64,000 bases of DNA. It comes from Marihabitans asiaticum (GTDB lineage: Bacteria > Actinomycetota > Actinomycetes > Actinomycetales > Dermatophilaceae). The notes under the pieces are model-generated. The model searched no databases. It was not told where the DNA came from and saw only the letters and a program-made list of their open reading frames with translations. The translations under genes and the position numbers were made by a program. The stretch covers positions 186,001-250,000 of the forward strand of contig NZ_VIUW01000002.1 in NCBI RefSeq assembly GCF_007828725.1, in the 5' to 3' direction. This document shows, one piece after another, positions 46,999 to 56,213 of the stretch; position 1 is the first letter of the stretch; each line of letters opens with the position of its first letter.

Positions 46999-48032
46999 AG
47001 CGCGCCCTTCTTGAGGATGACGTAGAGGAAGGCCGAGCCGCCGACGACCTCGATGATGATCGAGACCGCCCCCTCGGCGTAGAAGACGTGCTTGAGCACG
47101 ACGTAGGCGCCACCGAGCACGACGAAGCCGAGCAGGCAGGCCAGTGGCAGCACGAAGCGGTGGTCCCAGGTCCCCGCGAGCTGGTAGCTGAGCATCGCGA
47201 CGAGGAAGCCGAGGAAGGTCAGGGGGCCGACGAGCGCGGTCGAGGTGGCCATGAGCACCGAGACGAGGAAGAGGATGATCATCACCTCGCGCCGGTGCAC
47301 CAGGCCCAGGTTGGTGCTCGCCTCGCGGCCGAGGCTGATCAGGTTGAGCCGGCGGCTGCGCGACCACAGGGCCGCCGCGCCCACCAGGCAGAGCGGGATC
47401 GCGAGCGGGAGGTAGGCGGCGTCGGCGTTGGCGACCGAGCCGAAGAGGCGCGCGGTGAGCACGTCGAACTCGCTCGGCGTGAGCAGGCGCTGCATGAAGG
47501 TGCTGAGCGAGCCCAGCCCGCCGCCGAGGACGATGCCGACAAGGAGCATCACCTGCATGTCGCCGCGCCGGCCGGTGAGCAGCCAGCCGTAGAGCATCAG
47601 GGCGAAGCCGACCATGACCGCGACCGTCAGCGCGAACTGGGGCAGGCCCTGCAGCGCGGCGACGCCGGCCACCCCGAGGACGTACACCGCGGCGGTGCTG
47701 ATCGCGACGTAGAGCGCCTCGAAGCCCATGATCGACGGCGTGATGATCCGGTTGGTGGCCGCGGACTGGAAGGCAACCGTCGCACTGGCCTGGCAGATCA
47801 CGACGACCGCGACGACGAGGAGGTTCGTCGCTCGCAGCTCCGCGATCCGCCAGAAGCCGGGAGTCCCGTACGGCAAGGGGTTGTCCCAGGCGAGCATCGC
47901 GGCGGCGACAGCCACGGCCGTCACCCCGAGGACGGTCATCAGGACGGTGTACCGGCGGCGGTCCCGCTCGGAGGCGAAGGCGCCAGACCCGCTCACCACG
48001 GTCCGGGGCCTGCGCAGCGACGGCTCAGCCAC
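46995..48032 (-). CDS. Iron-siderophore ABC transporter permease (FecCD family), second subunit
   Basis: 345 aa from GTG 48032, with eight to ten hydrophobic helices. ATNRIITPSIMGFEALYVAIS corresponds to the conserved NxLaxPxxLG region of FecCD permeases (shown in part), and GPLTFLGFLVAMLSYQLAGT is the coupling-helix region. Start overlaps the first permease by eight bases. Confidence 0.92.
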   Translation of the reverse strand: MAEPSLRRPRTVVSGSGAFASERDRRRYTVLMTVLGVTAVAVAAAMLAWDNPLPYGTPGFWRIAELRATNLLVVAVVVICQASATVAFQSAATNRIITPSIMGFEALYVAISTAAVYVLGVAGVAALQGLPQFALTVAVMVGFALMLYGWLLTGRRGDMQVMLLVGIVLGGGLGSLSTFMQRLLTPSEFDVLTARLFGSVANADAAYLPLAIPLCLVGAAALWSRSRRLNLISLGREASTNLGLVHRREVMIILFLVSVLMATSTALVGPLTFLGFLVAMLSYQLAGTWDHRFVLPLACLLGFVVLGGAYVVLKHVFYAEGAVSIIIEVVGGSAFLYVILKKGAL

Positions 48033-48933
48033 GCCGCCTCCCGCGCAGCAGCAGGACGATGAAGACGGCCGCTCCGACCATCCCGAGGATGAGAGAGACC
48101 GGGACCTCGAAGGGGGCGATGATCGTGCGGCCGATGATGTCGCACAGCGTGACGATCGCGACCCCGAGCAGGCACACCCAGGGCAGGTTGGAGCGGAGGT
48201 CGTCGCCGCGGAAGATCGAGACGATGTTGGGCACGATGAGCCCGAGGAAGGGCAGGTTGCCGATCACCACGGTCACCACACCGGTGGCCACGGCGATGAG
48301 CGCGGTCCCGAGCAGCACCACCGCCCGGTAGTTCAGGCCGACGTTGGTCGCGATGTCCTCGCCCAGCCCGGCCACGGTGAAGCGGTCCGCGACGACGAAG
48401 ACGGCCACGACGACCGCGGCGACGACCCACAGCACCTCGTACTGCCCCTTGATCACGGAGGTGAAGCTGCCGGCGAACCAGATCCCCAGGCTCTGCAGGG
48501 TGTCGGTGGCCAGCGCGATGTAGCTCGTCACGGCCCCGACGACGGCGCCGAGCATGATGCCCACGATCGGCACGACGAGCGAGGAGGTCAGCCGCACCCG
48601 GGAGAGGAAGGCGAAGAAGATCATCGTCCCGACGAAGGCCATGACGACCGCGCCCACCATGCGCAGCAGCAGGCCCGAGGTGGGCCAGAGCAGCATCATG
48701 AGCAGTAGGCCGAGAGAGGCCCACTCGGTCGTCCCGACCGTCGTCGGCTCGACGAACCTGTTCTGGGTGAGCATCTGCATCACCAGGCCCGACATCGACA
48801 TCGCCGCCCCGGCGAGCACGAGGGCGATCGTGCGGGGCACCCTGGTCAGCTCGAGCATTGCCCCGCCGAGCTCGTCGTCCCCGAGGACGTCGACGACCCC
48901 GGTGAGCAGGGAGAGCACGAGCAGCCCGGCCAC
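48025..48933 (-). CDS. Iron-siderophore ABC transporter permease (FecCD family), first subunit; true start probably upstream
   Basis: From GTG 48933 the protein has 302 aa; RVPRTIALVLAGAAMSMSGLVMQ, NRFVEPTTVGTTEWASLG and GLIVPNIVSIFRGDD are FecCD blocks. The first helix would be cut short. The same frame is open upstream and encodes a plausible cytoplasmic N-terminus (DPRARAGRLLDGPLVLASLG) but contains no ATG, GTG or TTG. A CTG at 49029 overlaps the TGA of the binding-protein gene (CTGA), in the style of other junctions here, and would give 334 aa. Confidence 0.9.
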   Translation of the reverse strand: MAGLLVLSLLTGVVDVLGDDELGGAMLELTRVPRTIALVLAGAAMSMSGLVMQMLTQNRFVEPTTVGTTEWASLGLLLMMLLWPTSGLLLRMVGAVVMAFVGTMIFFAFLSRVRLTSSLVVPIVGIMLGAVVGAVTSYIALATDTLQSLGIWFAGSFTSVIKGQYEVLWVVAAVVVAVFVVADRFTVAGLGEDIATNVGLNYRAVVLLGTALIAVATGVVTVVIGNLPFLGLIVPNIVSIFRGDDLRSNLPWVCLLGVAIVTLCDIIGRTIIAPFEVPVSLILGMVGAAVFIVLLLRGRRRG

Positions 48934-49025
48934 GCCGAGGCTCGCGAGGACGAGCGGACCGTCGAGCAGACGGCCGGCCCGCGCGCGCGGGTCGGCCGTC
49001 TGCTCGAGGGTGGACGAAGGGGTGA

Positions 49026-50021
49026 TCAGCTCGCCTGCTCGAGTCCGTCGGCGATCGTGGCGAAGTACTCGGTGTAGGTCTGGATGCCCTCGTTGACGTA
49101 GGTGTCGTTCGGCATGTAGTAGACCTGCCCGTTCTTCACCGCGGGGACGTCCTGCAGCGCCTCGGACTTCTCGATGACCTCCTTGGCGGGCTGGTAGCCC
49201 TCCTCGTCCGCGGCGACGGCCGCGTCACGATCCATCACGAGGATGACGTCGGGCTTGGACCCCGCGATCGCCTCGACGGAGATGTCGTCCCCCTGGTGGT
49301 CGTCGCTGCCCTCAGGGACCTCCAGCGCGGGGGTGAACCCGAAGATGTCGTACAGCGGGCCGAGGGTGCGCCCGTTGCTCGGCGCGACGTAACCGATCTC
49401 CCCGCCGGAGGTGATCACGCTCATGACCTTCTGACCCTTGTCGTAGGAGGCCTTGACCCGCTCGATCTGCTCGTCCAGCGCGCCGTTGAGCTGCTCGGCC
49501 TCGGAGTCCTTCCCGAAGATCGAGCCGAGGGCGGTGGTCTGCCGCTTCAGCTCGCCGTCGAAGGGCTCACCCTCGCGCGGGTCGAGCTCGACGATGGTGG
49601 CGTCGGGGACGAGCTTCTCGAAGTCGCCCTTGTAGGAGGCGAAGCGCTGACCGTTGACGATGAGGTCCGGCTCGGCCGCGACGACGGCCTCGAGGTCGGG
49701 CTCCACGTGCAGCCCGAGGTCGACGACCTGCTCGTCCTCGCGGTAGCCCAGACCCTCGGGGACCAGCGGCTTCGGCGCGGCGGTGAGCGTGACACCCCAG
49801 GAGTCGAGGGTCTCGAACGAGCGGTTGTCGGTGGCGACGACCGACGTCGGCGGGGTGGACACCTCCTGCGTGCCGTGGTTGTCCTCGATGCTCACCGTCC
49901 CCTCGCTCGACGAGGCCGAGGCGGACGTCTCGCTGGACTGAGTGCCGCCGCCGCAGGCGGTCAGGCCGAGCGCGCAGATGGAGACGAGGACCGCGCCTCG
50001 GGTGGTCCTGGTGATGTGCAT
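49026..50021 (-). CDS. Siderophore-binding lipoprotein (periplasmic-binding-protein class III)
   Basis: 331 aa from ATG 50021, with AAGGGG ten bases upstream. Signal peptide ending in lipobox LTAC (GLTACGGG), so membrane-anchored. VVATDNRSFETLDSWGVTLTAAP, EPDLEAVVAAEPDLIV and GEIGYVAPSNGRTLGPLYDI fit the CeuA/FatB-type ferric-catecholate binding proteins. First gene of the iron-uptake operon, with an iron box upstream. Catecholate specificity is inferred. Confidence 0.92.
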   Translation of the reverse strand: MHITRTTRGAVLVSICALGLTACGGGTQSSETSASASSSEGTVSIEDNHGTQEVSTPPTSVVATDNRSFETLDSWGVTLTAAPKPLVPEGLGYREDEQVVDLGLHVEPDLEAVVAAEPDLIVNGQRFASYKGDFEKLVPDATIVELDPREGEPFDGELKRQTTALGSIFGKDSEAEQLNGALDEQIERVKASYDKGQKVMSVITSGGEIGYVAPSNGRTLGPLYDIFGFTPALEVPEGSDDHQGDDISVEAIAGSKPDVILVMDRDAAVAADEEGYQPAKEVIEKSEALQDVPAVKNGQVYYMPNDTYVNEGIQTYTEYFATIADGLEQAS

Positions 50022-50055
50022 GGCAGACAAACCCCTTCACTCGATGACAGTGAGG

Positions 50056-50074
50056 TGAGCATAGCCTTACCTAA
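50056..50074. promoter_or_regulatory. DtxR/IdeR-like iron box
   Basis: TGAGCATAGCCTTACCTAA matches the 19-bp DtxR/IdeR consensus at about 15 positions, with a strong right half (TTACCTAA). It lies 35 bases before the binding-protein start. Iron-dependent repression of the uptake operon is inferred. Confidence 0.75.
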
Positions 50075-50122
50075 GTTCACCGTCACGCGGGGTCGGGCGC
50101 GGGTCGTTCGATGTCCGAGCGG

Positions 50123-51973
50123 TCACTCGACGATCTCGCCCGCCTCCAGCCACTCCAGCTCGAGCTCCTCCCGCTCGGCGACCAGCGCACGCAGGTCCGC
50201 GTCGAGACCCTGCAGCCGCTGGTGGTCCTCGCCGCCCGCGGCCGCGGCGGCCAGGTCCGCGTGCAGGCGCGCCTCGCGCTCGGAGAGCCGGGTGAGCTGC
50301 TTCTCCACCCGCGCCATCGTCTTGCGTGCCTCTCGTTCCTCCGCGGGCGAGGGCGAAGGGAGGCCGCCGGCCTCCCCCTTCGCCTCCTGGTCGCGCGGTC
50401 CGGAGGACGGGAGGGCAGCCTGCTCCCCCTTCGCCCGCTCACCCGTGCTCGACCGCTCCCGCAGCCGGAGGTACTCGGGCACTCCACCGGGCAGGTCACG
50501 GACCCTGCCGTCACCCATCACCGCGACCTGGCGGTCGCTGATCCGCTCCAGCAGGTACCGGTCGTGGCTGACGACGAGCAGCGTCCCCGGCCAGCCGTCG
50601 AGGACGTCCTCGAGCTGGGTGAGGGTCTCGATGTCCAGGTCGTTGGTCGGCTCGTCGAGGAGCAGCACGTTGGGCTCGTCCATGAGGATCCGCAGGATCT
50701 GCAGCCGGCGTCGCTCGCCGCCGGAGAGGTCGGCCACCCGGGTCTGCTGGCGGCCACCGGAGAAGCCGAGCCGCTTGGCCAGCTGCGAGGCGGTGACCTC
50801 CTTGCGGCCCAGGTGGGTGACCTTGCGGACCTCCTCGACCGCGTCGATCACCCGGCGCTGCGCGAGGCGGTCGAGCTCGGAGACCTCCTGGCTGAGGTGT
50901 CCGATGCGCACCGTGATGCCTTGCTTGCGCTTGCCCGAGTCGAGCTCGCGCTCGCCCGCGATCACCCGCAGCAGGGTGGACTTGCCGGCGCCGTTGACCC
51001 CCACGACCCCGATCCGCTCCCCCGGCGCCAGGTGCCAGGTCACCCGGTCCAGCAGCCGGCGATCGCCGAGGGCGACCGAGGCGTCGTGCAGGTCGATGAC
51101 GTCCTTGCCCAGGCGGGTAGACGCGAAGCGGACCAGGTCGACCTCGTCGCGAAGGGGTGGCTCGTCGGCGATGAGCGCGTTGGCGGCGTCGATCCGGAAC
51201 TTCGGCTTGCTGGTGCGCGCGGGCGGGCCCCGGCGCAGCCAGGCGAGCTCCTTGCGCAGCAGGTTGTTGCGGCGCTCGGCCGTCACCGCCGCGATCCGCT
51301 CGCGCTCGGCCTTGGCGAGGACGTAGGCGGCGTAGCCGCCCTCGTACTGCTCCACGCGACCGTCCACGACCTCCCAGGTGCGCTCGGCCACCGCGTCGAG
51401 GAACCAGCGGTCGTGGGTGATCGTGACCAGCGCCTGCCCCCGGCGCGTGCGGCGGCTCACGAGGTGCTCGGCCAGCCAGGCCACCCCTTCGACGTCCATG
51501 TGGTTCGTCGGCTCGTCGAGCATGAGCACGTCGGCGTCCTCGACGAGGGCCGCCGCCAGGGCGACCCGTCGGCGCTCTCCGCCGGACAGCGGACCGACGG
51601 TCGCGTCCAGGCCGCCCACCCCTTCGGCTGCCTGTCCGCCCAGAAGACCCTCGAGCACCCCTCGGACCCGGGCGTCACCCGCCCACTCGTGCTCGGCCAG
51701 GTCCCCGAGGACGACCTCACCCACCGTCGCGGCAGGGTCGAGCGTGTCGGCCTGGGAGAGCAGCCGGACCGTCGTCGCCCCGGACCGGGTGAGGCGGCCG
51801 TCGTCGAGGTCGAGCTCACCGGCGATCACCCGCAGGAGGGTGGACTTGCCGCCGCCGTTGCGGCCGACGACACCGATCCGGGCGCCCTCGTTGATCCCGA
51901 CGGTGACGCCGTCGAGGACGCGGGTCGTGCCGAGCGCGAGGTGAGCGCGCTCGAGGGTCAGCAGGTTGCTCAT
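50123..51973 (-). CDS. ABC-F family ATPase (Uup/Ettα-like)
   Basis: 616 aa, two ABC domains and no membrane part. Walker A motifs GRNGGGKST and GVNGAGKST, signatures LSGGERRRV and LSGGERRRL, Walker B motifs VLMLDEPTNHMD and VLLLDEPTNDLD. A C-terminal coiled coil (about 545-616) resembles the Uup end domain. ABC-F proteins act on the ribosome or replication intermediates. The linker before the coiled coil (about 500-545) is encoded by DNA holding three forms of the GCGAAGGGG motif (AKGEQAALPSS, AKGEAGGLPSP). Start overlaps the ispE stop as TGATG. Confidence 0.92.
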   Translation of the reverse strand: MSNLLTLERAHLALGTTRVLDGVTVGINEGARIGVVGRNGGGKSTLLRVIAGELDLDDGRLTRSGATTVRLLSQADTLDPAATVGEVVLGDLAEHEWAGDARVRGVLEGLLGGQAAEGVGGLDATVGPLSGGERRRVALAAALVEDADVLMLDEPTNHMDVEGVAWLAEHLVSRRTRRGQALVTITHDRWFLDAVAERTWEVVDGRVEQYEGGYAAYVLAKAERERIAAVTAERRNNLLRKELAWLRRGPPARTSKPKFRIDAANALIADEPPLRDEVDLVRFASTRLGKDVIDLHDASVALGDRRLLDRVTWHLAPGERIGVVGVNGAGKSTLLRVIAGERELDSGKRKQGITVRIGHLSQEVSELDRLAQRRVIDAVEEVRKVTHLGRKEVTASQLAKRLGFSGGRQQTRVADLSGGERRRLQILRILMDEPNVLLLDEPTNDLDIETLTQLEDVLDGWPGTLLVVSHDRYLLERISDRQVAVMGDGRVRDLPGGVPEYLRLRERSSTGERAKGEQAALPSSGPRDQEAKGEAGGLPSPSPAEEREARKTMARVEKQLTRLSEREARLHADLAAAAAGGEDHQRLQGLDADLRALVAEREELELEWLEAGEIVE

Positions 51974-52911
51974 CAGGTCAGGCGAGGGGCGGGGATGACG
52001 TGCGCGCCCGCGACCGGTCCCGATGCCCGCAGGATGTCCTCGGCAGTGCGCGATGCGGCCAGGGCCACCGAGAGGTCGATCGCGCCCTCCTGCCCATCGG
52101 CGAGGAGCGCGACGGTGGGCCCGGACCCCGAGACGATCGCGGCGAGCGCGCCGAAGCCCATCGCCGACTCGATGATCTCGTCGATCCGCGGCTGGAGGAG
52201 GATCGCGGCCGGCTGGAGGTCGTTGGAGAGCACGGCCGCCAGCGCCTCGGCGTCCCCGTTGCGCAGGGCTGCCATCATGTCCGGGCTCGGTCGCGGCTCG
52301 TCGATCTCGCGGGCGGCGTTGAGCTCGTCGAAGGTCCGGTAGACCTGCGGGGTGGACAGCCCCTCGGAGTCAGTGGGGACGAAGACCCAGTGGTAGGTGC
52401 CACGCGCCAGCACCGGGCTGATCAGCTCGCCGCGGCCGGAGCCGACGGCGGTGCCGCCGTGCAGGAGGAACGGGACATCGGCGCCCAGCTGGGCGGCGAG
52501 CGGCTCGAGCTCGTCCTTGCCCAGGCCGCTCCCCCACAGGGCGTCGCAGGCGATCAGCGCGGCCGCGGCATCGGCCGACCCCCCGGCCATGCCCCCGGCG
52601 ACGGGGATGCCCTTGTGGATCGTCAGGTGCACCGGCTCGACGTCACCGGCCCGCTCGGCGAGCAGGCGGGCCGCCCGCAGCGCGAGGTTGCTCTCGTCGG
52701 TCGGGACGAGCTCGGCGTCTCGGCCCCGGACGCTCACCCCCCACTCGTCGGCGATCGCGGCCGTGACGTCGTCGTGCACCCCGACGGCCTGGTAGACGGT
52801 GGAGAGGGTGTGATAGCCGTCGTCGCGCAGCGGCCCGACCCCGAGCTCGAGGTTGACCTTGGCCGGCGCCCGGGCGGTGACGGCGGCCGTCGTCTCCAGC
52901 ACCGAGGTCAT
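51973..52911 (-). CDS. ispE: 4-diphosphocytidyl-2-C-methyl-D-erythritol kinase
   Basis: GHMP kinase of the MEP isoprenoid pathway, 312 aa. [24 protein letters not shown] carries the CDP-ME-binding Lys (in part), [18 protein letters not shown] is the ATP loop and [13 protein letters not shown] the third GHMP motif. Start overlaps the rsmA stop as ATGA. Feeds the prenyl synthase in this window. Confidence 0.96.
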   Translation of the reverse strand: MTSVLETTAAVTARAPAKVNLELGVGPLRDDGYHTLSTVYQAVGVHDDVTAAIADEWGVSVRGRDAELVPTDESNLALRAARLLAERAGDVEPVHLTIHKGIPVAGGMAGGSADAAAALIACDALWGSGLGKDELEPLAAQLGADVPFLLHGGTAVGSGRGELISPVLARGTYHWVFVPTDSEGLSTPQVYRTFDELNAAREIDEPRPSPDMMAALRNGDAEALAAVLSNDLQPAAILLQPRIDEIIESAMGFGALAAIVSGSGPTVALLADGQEGAIDLSVALAASRTAEDILRASGPVAGAHVIPAPRLT

Positions 52912-53774
52912 GCGCTCACCCTAGACCGGGCCGCGGCGACCGCGGCGAAGCCTTCGATCGAGATCTGCTCGCCGCGCGCCTGGGGGTCTACCCCCGCAGC
53001 CCGCAGGCACTCCTCGGCCGCTGCGGCGGACCCCGCCCAGCCCTTGAGCGCGGCGCGCAGGGTCTTGCGTCGTTGGGCGAAGGCGGCGTCGACGCAGGCG
53101 AAGACCTCCGTCCGAGACGCCGAGGTCTGCGGGGGATCACGACGCACGATCCGGACCAGGCCGGAGTCGACGTTGGGCACGGGCCAGAAGATGCTGCGCG
53201 CAACGGTGCCGGCGAGGGTGACCTCGCCGTACCACGCCGCCTTGGCGCTGGGCACCCCGTAGGTGCGGCTGCCCGGAGCGGCCGCGAGCCGCTCGGCGAC
53301 CTCGAGCTGGACCATGACAAGCACCCGCTCGATGCTCGGGAAGGTCTCGAGGAGGTGCAGCACCACGGGCACGGACACGTTGTAGGGCAGGTTCGCCACG
53401 AGGGCGGTCGGCGCGGGTCCGGGCAGCTCGCTGACCCGCAGCGCGTCCGCCTGGACCACCGCGAGGTCCTCGGCCCGGGTCGGGGCCAGCGTCGCGACCG
53501 TCTCCGGCAACGCCGCCGCCAGGGTCGGGTCGACCTCGATCACGACGGCGCGCGCCGCCTGCTCGAGGATGGCCAGCGTCAGCGATCCCAGCCCCGGGCC
53601 GACCTCGAGCACGACGTCCGAGGGGCGCACGCCGGCCACCCGCACGATCCGCCGCACGGTGTTGGCGTCGACGACGAAGTTCTGCCCCCACTGCTTGGTC
53701 GGGCGCACGTCGTACCGCTCGGCGAGCTCACGGATCGCCGTGGCGCCGAGGAGCTGCACCTGCCCGCTGGTCAT
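52908..53774 (-). CDS. rsmA: 16S rRNA (adenine1518/1519-N6) dimethyltransferase
   Basis: 288 aa (KsgA). [20 protein letters not shown] starts the SAM fold (in part); [12 protein letters not shown] is the SAM motif and [17 protein letters not shown] the NLPY catalytic motif. TAGGGT lies six bases before the ATG, fitting a leaderless mRNA. A strong terminator separates it from rpfB. Start of the rsmA-ispE-ABC-F operon. Confidence 0.96.
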   Translation of the reverse strand: MTSGQVQLLGATAIRELAERYDVRPTKQWGQNFVVDANTVRRIVRVAGVRPSDVVLEVGPGLGSLTLAILEQAARAVVIEVDPTLAAALPETVATLAPTRAEDLAVVQADALRVSELPGPAPTALVANLPYNVSVPVVLHLLETFPSIERVLVMVQLEVAERLAAAPGSRTYGVPSAKAAWYGEVTLAGTVARSIFWPVPNVDSGLVRIVRRDPPQTSASRTEVFACVDAAFAQRRKTLRAALKGWAGSAAAAEECLRAAGVDPQARGEQISIEGFAAVAAARSRVSA

Positions 53775-53797
53775 GACCGCACCCTATGCCGGGACGA

Positions 53798-53833
53798 CCG
53801 AGCCCCCGGACGCTCAAGGCGCCGGGGGCTCGG
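53798..53833. terminator. Terminator hairpin after rpfB
   Basis: CCGAGCCCCCGG (53798-53809) and CCGGGGGCTCGG (53822-53833), 12 bp perfect, with a further CGC/GCG pair inside. It lies 11 bases downstream of the rpfB stop on the minus strand. Confidence 0.75.
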
Positions 53834-53844
53834 TGGGTAGCCGG

Positions 53845-55131
53845 TCAGGCCGCGTGGGCGCAGCCCCAGGGCTGCAGGCCGCGCTGGGCGTAGAGCCGGT
53901 TGGCCACGGTGATCTGCTCCGCGCGGCTGGCCAGGTCCGGTCGCGAGGCGAAGTCGCCGCCGCCGACGCTCAGCCAGGTGCCGATGTTGAACTGCAGGCC
54001 GCCGTAGTACCCGTTGCCGGTGTTGATCGACCAGTTGCCGGTCGACTCGCACTGCGCGATCCGGTCCCACATCGCCGCCCGGGCCAGGTTCAGCCCGGAG
54101 CCAGAGGAGCTGGACGAGCTCGAGCTCGACGACGAGCGCTTGCTCGAGGTGCTCGAGCTCTTCGGCGCGGGCGTGCTGCTCTTCGCCGAGGAGGAGCTGC
54201 TCTTGGTCGAGGACGAGCTGCTCTTCGCCGAGGACGAGCTGCTCTTGGTCGAGGACGAGCTGCTCTTGGTGGAGGAGGGAGCCGGCTTCGGCTGGGGCTT
54301 GGGCTTGGTCCCCTGGACGACGATCTTGGCGACCGGCTCGGAGGTGACCTTGGACCCGGTCTGCTTCTGCGAGACCTGCTTGCCGTTCTTGGAGGTCACC
54401 TCGTAGGTGACGGTCCGCGACCCGGCCTTGCCCTCCCGGCTCACCGTGCTCGTCCCGACCTCCTTCGAGTCGTCCTTCTTCACGACCGTCTCGAAGGGGA
54501 TGGCCTCGGTCTTCTTGGCCGACTTCTTCTCGATCTCGTCGACCCGGATGGTCATGCCGTCCGTGACCGGCTTGGACTTGCCCGGCGCGATCTTGTCGTC
54601 GCTGTCGAACTTCACCTCGAGCGCCTTGAGGGCCTGCCCGACGTTGAGCGCATTGACCGTCTCCTTGGACTTCTTGCCCGCCACCACGAGGGTGACGTCC
54701 TTCGGCGTGGTCATGCTGAAGGACAGCCCGTCCCGGCCCAGGCTCTGGCTGCGCGAGGCGGAGAGGATGGCGCCCTCGCCTCGCAGCCCGAGCTGCTCGA
54801 GCGCGTCGCCGACGGTGGTCGCGGTGGTCCAGTAGGTCTTCTTCTCGCCGTCGACGGTGATCGTCAGCTGGCGGGCGTACCGCACGACGATCTCCTGACC
54901 GTCCTCGACCGGGGTGTCCAGCGCCGGCGTCACCTGGTCGCGCTCGCCGACCTCGATGCCCTGTTTGTCCAGGACGTCCTCGACGGTCCCGCCGAAGGCG
55001 TGGGCCGAGCTCTTCTCGCCGTCGACGTCAAGGGCGACGGACTTGTCCATGACGGCGACGCCGGAGACGCCGAGGACGAGTCCTCCGACGACACCGGCCT
55101 GGGCGATACGGCGGGTTGCAACTGAAGTCAC
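53845..55131 (-). CDS. rpfB: Resuscitation-promoting factor RpfB-like
   Basis: 428 aa from GTG 55131. Signal anchor (about 8-28), three DUF348 repeats (about 30-210, e.g. KSVALDVDGEKSSAHAFGGT, in part), and a G5 domain (about 215-300: IPFETVVKKDDSKEVGTSTV, in part). A Ser/Lys/Thr low-complexity linker (about 305-355) precedes the C-terminal lysozyme-like Rpf domain (IAQCESTGNW with the catalytic Glu, NGYYGGLQF, WLSVGGG, YAQRGLQPWGC). Cleaves peptidoglycan during exit from dormancy. The 203-base upstream gap contains GTTACC and TTGACC (minus strand, near 55304-55320), a possible promoter/MtrA region. Confidence 0.94.
   Translation of the reverse strand: MTSVATRRIAQAGVVGGLVLGVSGVAVMDKSVALDVDGEKSSAHAFGGTVEDVLDKQGIEVGERDQVTPALDTPVEDGQEIVVRYARQLTITVDGEKKTYWTTATTVGDALEQLGLRGEGAILSASRSQSLGRDGLSFSMTTPKDVTLVVAGKKSKETVNALNVGQALKALEVKFDSDDKIAPGKSKPVTDGMTIRVDEIEKKSAKKTEAIPFETVVKKDDSKEVGTSTVSREGKAGSRTVTYEVTSKNGKQVSQKQTGSKVTSEPVAKIVVQGTKPKPQPKPAPSSTKSSSSSTKSSSSSAKSSSSSTKSSSSSAKSSTPAPKSSSTSSKRSSSSSSSSSSSGSGLNLARAAMWDRIAQCESTGNWSINTGNGYYGGLQFNIGTWLSVGGGDFASRPDLASRAEQITVANRLYAQRGLQPWGCAHAA
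54176..54280. repeat. Tandem 21-bp repeat inside rpfB
   Basis: Five contiguous units of 21 bp starting CTGCTCTTSGYCGAGG (plus strand), at 54176, 54197, 54218, 54239 and 54260. Each encodes a seven-residue Ser-rich step ending Thr-Lys or Ala-Lys. Copy number is likely to vary between strains. Confidence 0.85.
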
Positions 55132-55334
55132 GAGTGGTCTTTCGTCGTTCGTCCCGGGCACCGGAGCGCACTGGCCTCCGGCCGTGAGAAGCGCCCACGA
55201 GTGACCTCGCGGGCGCTGCGACGGCGACGGAGCAGGGCGCATTCAGGGGTACCGGACCCGGCGTTCAGACATCTACGGTGCCTGCTCACCCGCGAAAGGT
55301 CAAGTTTTGGTAACGACGGGGTGACCGGCCGGGG

Positions 55335-56213
55335 TCACCACGCCCCGTAGACCCGCTCGGAGTTCGCCGACAGCTGGCCGCACAGGGTGGCGACGTCGAG
55401 CGCGAGGACGTCGGCCATGCGTCGCACCGTGAGGGGCAGCAGATAGGGGGCGTTGGCCGAGCCACGGTGCGGTGTCGGGGTGAGGTACGGGGCGTCGGTC
55501 TCGACGAGCACCTGCTCGATCGGCGTGACCGCCAGCGCGTCGCGCAGCCCACGAGCGTTCTTGAAGGTCACCGTCCCCGCGAACGAGAGGTAGTACCCCC
55601 GCTCGACGCACTCGCGGGCCATGGCGACATCGCCGCTGAAGCAGTGCAGCACCGTCCGCTCCGGCGCGCCCTCCTCGGCGAGGATCCGCAGCACGTCCTC
55701 GTGGCTGTCCCGGTCGTGGATCTGCAGCGCCTTGCCGGCACTGCGGGCCAGGTGGATGTGGCGGCGGAACGACTCCTGCTGCGCCGCTCTTCCCCCTTCG
55801 CCGGTCCGGTAGTAGTCCAGCCCGGTCTCACCGATCGCCCGCACCCTGGGGTGCCGCGCCAGCTCCTCGATCTCGGCGAGCGCCTCGTCCAGCCGGCCCG
55901 CGTCCGCCAGCACCGGCGCCTCGTTGGGGTGCAGGGCCACCGCACCGAGGACGGCGGGGTGCTCGTCGAGGATCGAGACGGTCCAGCGTGCGCTCTCGAG
56001 GTCGCAGCCGACCTGGACGACCCGATCGACCCCGACCGAGGCGGCCACCTGCAGCGCGCCGAGCAGTGGCTCCTCGGCAGAGGAGCGAAGGGGGGACGGC
56101 AGGTCCGGTCGGTGGATGTCCAGGTGGGTGTGGTTGTCGACGACCGGGACCGGCAGCGGGTCGGGGGCCGGTGCCGGGTCGCCGTGGCTGCGCTCGGGCA
56201 CTGGCGAGCTCAC
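55335..56213 (-). CDS. tatD: TatD-family metal-dependent deoxyribonuclease
   Basis: 292 aa from GTG 56213, overlapping metG as [15 protein letters not shown] supplies two metal His, with [11 protein letters not shown] (Glu), [18 protein letters not shown] and [10 protein letters not shown] (final Asp). The metG-tatD-rpfB order is the classic actinobacterial arrangement. Probably 3'-5' DNase acting in repair or turnover. Confidence 0.95.
   Translation of the reverse strand: MSSPVPERSHGDPAPAPDPLPVPVVDNHTHLDIHRPDLPSPLRSSAEEPLLGALQVAASVGVDRVVQVGCDLESARWTVSILDEHPAVLGAVALHPNEAPVLADAGRLDEALAEIEELARHPRVRAIGETGLDYYRTGEGGRAAQQESFRRHIHLARSAGKALQIHDRDSHEDVLRILAEEGAPERTVLHCFSGDVAMARECVERGYYLSFAGTVTFKNARGLRDALAVTPIEQVLVETDAPYLTPTPHRGSANAPYLLPLTVRRMADVLALDVATLCGQLSANSERVYGAW

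Noticed and set aside
55132-55334. Possible c-di-AMP (ydaO) riboswitch before rpfB
   Set aside because: Such elements precede rpf genes in some actinomycetes, but I could not find the conserved GGGGGA and CCGUCAG-type core on the minus strand.
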